Shown piece by piece: positions 57,539-64,000 of a stretch of 64,000 nt of DNA. A program made the translations under genes and the position numbers. Origin of the DNA: Helianthus annuus (taxonomy: Eukaryota > Streptophyta > Magnoliopsida > Asterales > Asteraceae); the NCBI RefSeq assembly GCF_002127325.2, contig NC_035438.2:89218385-89282384 (forward strand). The letters are read 5' to 3'. Position 1 is the stretch's first letter; every line of letters starts with the position of its first letter. Under the pieces are notes generated by a model, which worked only from the letters and a program-made list of their open reading frames with translations, ran no database searches and had not been told where the DNA came from.

Positions 57539-57970
57539 ATGGATCGATACTCAGGAGGCTACAACTACACCTATGAGGAGGATGATTATAGGAGAGACTA
57601 TTGCACTAATTGTGGTAACCCGCAGTTGGTTCAATATTACAACTCATCTCAACCATCCACTTCATACACCCATTATGAGGAGCCCAGGTACGAGCCATCG
57701 ACTTCATACACATCCTATGAAGACCAAAGGTATGAACCTTCTCCCTCATACTCATATTTTGATGAACCAAGGTATGAGCCTTCATACTCATACTTTGAGG
57801 AACCAAGATATGAGCCACCACCTTCATATACTTATTATGAGGAACCATGGCGTGAACAACCCACCTCATATGAGTACTATGAAGAACAAAACTACGACCC
57901 TTATCCATCATATACTTGCAATGAAGAACAATGGTACGAACCATCTACCCTTATCCTCCTTGTATGTTGA
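57539..57970 (+). pseudogene. Second copy of Athila ORF1, truncated
   Basis: Starts at ATG 57539 with the same Tyr-rich protein, nearly identical to the first copy for about 135 residues. Homology stops at 57948, inside the repeat region, and a few non-homologous codons lead to a stop at 57970. Loss of the remainder is abrupt; the following DNA is not Athila. Confidence 0.85.
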
Positions 57971-60241
57971 TCTGGCTCTTGATCTTTCTAATTATCTTGA
58001 TCAGATCTCTTGATTCTTTAAGTTCTTCAGCATTAGTAACCAGCGTGGATCACAGGATTCGAATCTGGCTTTTTACCATCTAAATTCCTCATTGAATGTT
58101 GATCCAGAATCAGAAGCTAGCTCTATGCATCTACACACTCTTCTTTTCTAACAAACTCCCCCTTAAGTTGTGCTGGGATTGTAGTCTGACTTTCACTGGT
58201 TCAGAATTGTGACCTGGCTCACACTCGGCTCATGTTTAGACACAGGGACCTGCACAAATCTCTACCTCACAATAAACTTTACAAATTTAAAACTTGACAA
58301 ATTTATTCTATGCTCATCACTTGTAGAAACAAACTCAATACATCAATTATTATAATATAAAATTTCTCAATTTATCTCAACCATTTCATTTTACTTTTCA
58401 TCTCAATCAAACTCTTCCAAACCTGTTCGTCATGTTTAGCACTTGGAATTTTGAAAATCAGCTTTTCAATCATCAGTTATCGAAAATCTTTTTGTATTTT
58501 CAAAAATTTATGCTAAAACACACTGAAAATATTTTTGGATTTGTGTTTTTAATGAAATGAAGTAAAGAAATATTTACAGACAATATTTTCTGAGATTGTG
58601 CAAAAGGATCATATTAGTTTATGAGACAAATCACCAACATCATTAAGCTTTAAACATTTTAAGTTCTAAACGATTCACATAGATTGTCAGTATACTGATC
58701 CACTTAAATTTTCATACAAAGTTCAACTGTTTTCGAGATACGAGATTAATGTTTTAATGGACTTAAACTTATTCGCGTGTACCACCTCAGAATATACTCC
58801 CGTATCCAGACTTCTATATTCAGTCTTACAGGTGAGTGTACACTAATGATATCTGTAAACGGGTAATGCGAGACCATGAGAGCTCAGGTTAGAACTTCCG
58901 TTCGTATAGAGAGATGATGGCTCGACTTTAGGTGCGTCCCGTTTGGGGATCTTTTTCTTCAACAGCACATGATTAGCATTTTTTCAATGTTTCATCATTT
59001 TTTGTACTGAGGGTGAGCTTAAAGATTTAAGCAGTGCAAAGTATTATACGAGGACTAGGCTATTGCTTCCGCAAAATCAGAAGTCCAGGTATAATACCCC
59101 AGATATCATCACGCACAAAGACCTAGTATGTTAGAAATAGACAGTCCTTCAAACAAGATTTCAGGGGTTACCTATATATCCGAGAGATGTTCCCCACAAA
59201 TAAGCAAGTTTGCCATTTTATGTCGAAAACAATCTACTAAATGTATAAAAACCTACTGACATATCCGCAGTGAGATCCTTTATCACATTGGACTTTCCAA
59301 TTCTTTAGCATGCTGTGATAGTCTACTGATGTACTATCATTTCCTCTTTTTTCACAACAAAACTCGTTTTTGTTTTTATCATGTTTTTGAATTTTTCAAA
59401 TTTTCTAATGTTTTTTGGATTTTCTGAAATTTCTTGCTCCCCCTAAAATTTAAAAATCATTAATAGAAAATTTAACAAACTGTACAAATAAAGTGACAAC
59501 TGTTGTGAATTGCATCAATTCGCCATCCAATTGGCGTAAACAATCAGAACTCTCCCTTACAATAATCTATTTTCCCATTATGATCACAAAACACTTAAGT
59601 TTGTTTTAATCAAAATGGTTTTTCCGGAAAATTAGTTTTGTTGCTTTTACAATCCATTTGTAGGTTAGGGGATAAACTCATCACATTGTTCTTTTAATCA
59701 TTCGTATGAAAGTTAAATCAAGTTCAACTTAATGACCTTGATTAACTATTTACAGGTGAAAACCCCCTTTTCAACCACCTGTCGGTTCACTTACCAACCA
59801 TACCACTTGTAGGATAACCATTTCAAGAATGAAAACATCAATTGTAAGACGAAATATCTCAGTTGTGAATTACTCAAGAAAGATGCCGATTCCTACTCCC
59901 CAATTACCAACCTGAGAGTTCTGGCAAGTCAGGATTTTAAGTAGAAAATGCTGTCACCCAAGCCTGACCAGCCTTGGGTGATTGTGATTAAACTCTTTCC
60001 CACCATCTTTTTGATTTGTAAAAGTATTTCACACCCTTTACCTTCCCATCAACCATCTTTTCAAAGATATGTTTTACTTTTCCATTAAAAGCTTTTTCAG
60101 CATCAAACTCTTCTTTACCAGCGAAGAATTGATCTAAATTTCAACTTTACCAACTTTTAATTTCAAGTTTTCTTTTGACAATGGCGGAAAGTTTTCATCG
60201 TTCTTTTCTGGAACGAAATTCTTTTCATTTTTCTCAACAAA
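57949..60241 (-). other. Copia-derived non-coding region
   Basis: AT-rich, no substantial ORF. On the minus strand 59990-60240 continues the frame context of the copia Gag (fragments such as NGKVKHIFEKMVDGKVKGVKYFYKSK), heavily broken. The PR-INT region expected next was not recognised in either orientation, so this copy is deleted or rearranged. Confidence 0.45.
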
Positions 60242-63200
60242 TTAGTCCTCTGACTTTGACAAGTCAGACTCATTGTCATAACTACTTTCTGATTTAACAA
60301 TCCACTTCTGTTTGTTCAAATCGACTTTTCTTTTGTAAAAACGTTTCGAACTTTCACCAACTTCGAAAGTTGAATCTTTGAACTTTTTAAAACCTTCTAT
60401 TGGTTGTTTCTTTTCATCAACACATTTCTTTTCAACTTTAGAGTTATAGAAAACTCCCTGTTTTGTGTTGGTGGACGTTGGACAATTCCAAGCAATGTGT
60501 CCAACCTTTTGGCATCTGTAATAGGTTCTTCTTTCAACTCTTTTTTCAGATTCGTTCACCACATTCTTTTTCTTTTCAGCAAGAAACTCTTTGTTTGTCT
60601 GTCTCCAGAATGGTTTCTTCTCTTCTTTTTCAGAACTTGTACCTGCAACAAATTTAGTTTTTGAATTACAATTTTTCTTATTTTTATGATTTTCTGGGGA
60701 AATGAAACCTAATCCATTCTTTTTGAAATTACCGTTATGGTTTAGTTTCTTTTGAAAAACCATAACCAGAACTGTAACCCTTTTTCTTGTTCAATATCTG
60801 TTGAACTCTTGAAGGGTACTTTTTAGGTTTTTCATTAAGATTCACATCTTTTATCAAAGAAATATTGATTTCTATTAATTTGAAAACCTGTTTGATCTAT
60901 TCAGTTTTGACACTTCTTATTGGAAATTCCTCATCAGAATATAATTTGTCTGAATCATTCAAAGTATATGCCACTTTGATTGACTCTTCATTCAAATTAT
61001 TTTTTGATAACAGGAATTCTTTATTGTAAACCCTTTTGACCGGTGAACGCGGACTCTTGTCTGATGAACTCGAACTTTCAGATTTAGACCCCAACTTTGA
61101 TTTTTCATCCATATCCAACACCTGATCGACCACTTTCTTTAACAACTCAGACTCATGATCAGTGTCAGATGCTGTGAATGTGATATCAATATTGTCTGGT
61201 AACTCATCAATGGTTTCAGACTTTAACTTTATGTTGAGTGCATTTTTTAATCGTTCCTCATTTGGTTTTCTGGGAGCATAACTTTCATAGATTGGAGGCG
61301 GACACTTGTTATACTTGACATTTTGTTTCTTACCAGTATCCTCTTCCGTCTTTTTATCTTGAAATGCTTCAAGACATGCAACAGTAGGATAAACTCGATC
61401 AATCAAATAATCACAAGTTGTATAACTCAACAACAATCGTTTGATTCTCTCATTTTCAATCTTTTCGAGTTCCAAATCTTTCTTAAGTTTAGCACAGTCT
61501 TCAATGTACTCATTGATGACCTTCTGCTTGGTCATTAATGTGCAACTCATCATTGTCAAAGCAGCATCTACTTCTACGTTTGTCTTGTTCAAACTATCAA
61601 CCGTCTTGTTCAGCACATCATACGACTCTTTCACATACTTTACATCAAACAACAATTTTTCTTTCAGTTCTTCTAGTTCACTAAACTTCTTGTCTTTCTC
61701 CTCACAATCTTTGCAAGACTCCAAACATTTTTTACAAGGTTTCGTGACTTCATCAATCCTCATCAACCTCGATAATCTTCTCAACTTCAACTATCTTCTC
61801 AACTTCAACGATTTTTTCAACTTCGACGATTTTCTCAACTACTTTCTCTATTTCCTTCTCAATCATCTTTTCAGTCTTCATTGGTTCTTCATCGAATTCT
61901 ATTTCTTCTTCCCACCCTTCAACTTCAACCTTTTCCGTCGAATTTTCTTCCACTTCTACTTTCTTAGTTTCCATTTTTGCCTTTTCTTCAACAATCTTTC
62001 TTGCTTCCAATTCTTCCAATTCTTTCTTCAGACGAGTAGCCCTTTTTCTTTCAACATCTCAATTTTATCTGCAAAAAACAAATTAAAACTGAATGAGTCT
62101 AAACTTTTTCTAGCATTATTAATGTATTCTTCCTCATCATTGGTATCTTCATGACTATCTGATGATCTGAAAATCTTCGTTCTTTTTGGCTTAGATTTGA
62201 CTTCTTCTTCTTCCAAGATTCGAGCAACAAGTCCTGAATCAGCCGGAATGTATTTATCCCAGCTAAAACCCTCTGCCACTTTTTCATCATCTTGATTAAC
62301 TAGATAAGCTTTCTTCTTTCCATCTTCAATAGCATGGGATGATGATGGTTGTTGAGCAATCTGATGAAAAATTGATTTTTGATAGTAATCATTCTTTCCA
62401 GACTGATCTTTTCTTCCGTTTGCTTCTTTATTTTTACATTCTCGTTTAAAATATCCCTTTTCTCTACAACAAAAGCAAGTAACCTTTGATTTGTCAAACC
62501 CTATCGGAGATGCAGCAATTTCACGAAAATCATCTCTTCCGGTGATTTGTGTGAATTTTTCTGCTCTTCTTACAGCACTGGCTAAACACGACTTGACGTC
62601 CATCAACTCAAGTTTCTCAGCATCAATCTGATCATAATCTTCTTTGGTGAGCATCAGATTTCCAATTCGTCCAGCAACTAAGCTTTCATATGATTCTAAC
62701 ATAGCAACAAGTGATGCCATGTGTTTCTTAGCCACTTCTAGAGAGAGATTTTGACCATTTTGAATGTTCAATCTAACATTGCATTGTAGATTTGTTGAAT
62801 TCTGTCGTTGAGAACTTGGTGTTGTGAAATTCGGATCAAAACTTGAATATGACGATGAATATCCACCACTCTGAGTAACAGTACTAGCATTTGTTCCAGA
62901 AGAACTATCAGCACTGAAAGCAGTTAATCTTCGGACTCGGAGTAACTTCAAATTTGTTTCCTCTGTAGTATAAACTAACATCTTGTTGAGCATTTGGATT
63001 ATTCATGATAGCAGTTTTCTGAATATCCAATTCATGTTCTTCAATCTTCTGAATGAACTTCGCCAAATTCATACTTTCAGATTTTCTCATATGTTTTAAA
63101 ATCAGAAAATATGTTCCCCATTTATTCTGTGGTAACGCATCGGCTAGCTTATCAACCCATTCATTGTCGTCTTTCTTTATTTCCAATCTTCCCATTTCCA

Positions 63201-63715
63201 GAACAAGATGACAATATCTCTCGATAGTCATTTTTGTTGTTTCACCTTCAAAAGCTACAAACATATCAAATGACTTCTTTAGTAAAGCTTGTTTGTTCTT
63301 TATCATGTTAGCGCTTCCCTTAAACTTGTTAATCAACGCCAACCAAATTGATTAGCAGTGTTTTCATGTTGAAGCAAAACAAAGATATCTTCTTTTACTG
63401 CTTGTTGAAGAATACTAATCATCATTTTTTCACTAGTGTATTTCAATTTCTCAACCTCTGAATAGTCACTGAAAGCTTTTTCAATCCCACGTTCATTTTT
63501 CGGCCTAACGTAATCTACATCTAACGAACACCATGCGTCAAACTTATAAGCTTGCACCCAGTTTTCAAACCGATTTTGCCATCCTTTAAAATCTTCAATG
63601 TACATAAGCTTTGGCGGTTTTTGATAAGTTCCTGTTTCATTATCACTGTAAACAGTTTCGGCAGCTGTAATTGAAGCAACTGGTGAGCAAACGCATTGTA
63701 AAACTCTTCTTCCAT
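60242..63715 (-). pseudogene. Large copia (SIRE-like) Gag region with two zinc knuckles
   Basis: Read on the minus strand from 63715: KPPKLMYIEDFKGWQNRFENWV and IERYCHLVLEMGRLEIKKDD belong to the copia Gag domain. The knuckle CFCCREKGYFKREC follows (near 62465; Tyr replaces the usual His), then an acidic region with an 18-bp repeat encoding KIVEVE (61765-61850) and coiled-coil-like segments (61790-60897). The second knuckle YYRCQKVGHIAWNC (near 60505) lacks its first Cys. A very long Gag with two knuckles separated by a coiled coil suggests a SIRE/Maximus-type element, from memory. Frame changes near 63340, 62950, 62020, 61780 and 60800 show it is degenerate. Confidence 0.7.
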
Positions 63716-63759
63716 GTTTCGGTAACCTGTTACACTAATTCACAAAGTTCACACAAAAT

Positions 63760-64000
63760 GTAAGTTCACAAGAAATGAGATCTCAAATGAAATGACTTGG
63801 TGCGAAATAGACAATTTGTGCGAAATCAACTTGGTGCAAAATAGCCTCTTCAAACGGAATGGCACTTTCACACGAAATGCAGATTTCAAGTGGAATGGGT
63901 CCTCTGGTACGAAATGAAAACTTATTTCGTACGAAATGAAATACTCCGTGTCTATTCCGTGCGAAATGAAATACAAACGGACGATTTCGTGCGAAATGAA
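63760..64000. repeat. TTTCGTGCGAAAT palindromes of the copia leader/LTR
   Basis: About ten variants of ATTTCGTGCGAAATGA (also TTTCGTACGAAA, GGTGCGAAAT) in 240 bp, reaching the window edge. The same motif occurs at 45420-45510. Confidence 0.75.

Larger units (their letters stand above)
45610..57948 (+). mobile_element. Athila-lineage Ty3/gypsy: LTR - internal - LTR - partial internal
   Basis: LTRs 45610-47345 and 55420-57137 (TGTGCAC...CGCATCA) bound an internal region with tRNA-Asp PBS, ORF1/protease, RT, RNase H, integrase and a third ORF. The second LTR is followed not by flanking DNA but by another PBS, leader and ORF1 start (57138-57948), then an abrupt break. The product of LTR-LTR recombination between two elements, or a tandem insertion, would look like this. 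No target duplication can be tested because the far end is missing. Confidence 0.88.

Noticed and set aside
61441..62154. Plus-strand 237-codon ORF rich in Ser/Phe/Leu
   Set aside because: Mirror image of the acidic/Lys-rich copia Gag on the minus strand; no independent support.

Overview
This window is plant nuclear DNA, from a repeat-dense intergenic region of a eudicot. The evidence is four lineages of plant LTR retrotransposon, a plant-type LINE and tRNA-derived SINE, Harbinger, hAT, Mutator and CACTA DNA transposons, and one germin-like protein gene with plant exon-intron structure. The repeat vocabulary made me think of Asteraceae, but that is an impression, not a demonstration. I see no rRNA, no functional tRNA gene, no CRISPR and nothing bacterial.

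Layout. 0.2-11.6 kb is a patchwork of DNA transposons: a Harbinger element with a broken DDE transposase (199-2211), a TAA-flanked MITE (2425-2743), a long foldback element with poly-G tracts (2878-3505), a CACTA-type end (to 5636), a minisatellite (6.33-7.33 kb), a Mutator-like element with a perfect 9-bp target duplication and a captured gene fragment (7856-9143), a long-TIR MITE (9613-10001) and two hAT-type elements (10630-11288, 11314-11538). 11.8-34.1 kb is one complete Ty3/gypsy element of the Tat lineage (minus strand, 5-bp target duplication GTGTC). It carries an extra multi-exon gene in antisense orientation, and that gene is split by a younger Tekay-type chromovirus (14904-23858, target duplication GTTTT, LTRs that look identical).

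34.2-36.1 kb holds the only ordinary host gene, a germin-like protein on the minus strand. Its intron contains a SINE, a 5'-truncated LINE lies about 57 bp upstream of its ATG, and the Tat LTR lies 82 bp beyond its stop codon. 37.5-39.1 kb is two tandem arrays, and 40.1-40.8 kb is another hAT element. 41.5-64 kb consists of Ty1/copia (SIRE-like) fragments broken up by Athila-lineage DNA: an inverted LTR (43.6-45.2 kb), then LTR - internal region - LTR - start of a second internal region (45.6-57.9 kb). The Athila internal region begins with a tyrosine-rich repeat protein in place of a recognisable capsid and ends with a third ORF after the integrase.

The retroelement genes form the usual Gag, protease, RT, RNase H and integrase sets, but nearly all are broken by stops, frameshifts or deletions. 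What stands out: (i) the antisense spliced gene of the Tat element, whose six exons join in phase over 2,958 nt once the nested insertion and one target-site copy are removed; (ii) a young Tekay insertion that lacks protease and most of RT, so it must have moved in trans; (iii) each of the four LTR families carries its own cluster of short palindromes in LTR or leader sequence; (iv) an Athila LTR-internal-LTR-internal arrangement. All calls come from reading the sequence; no database search was run.
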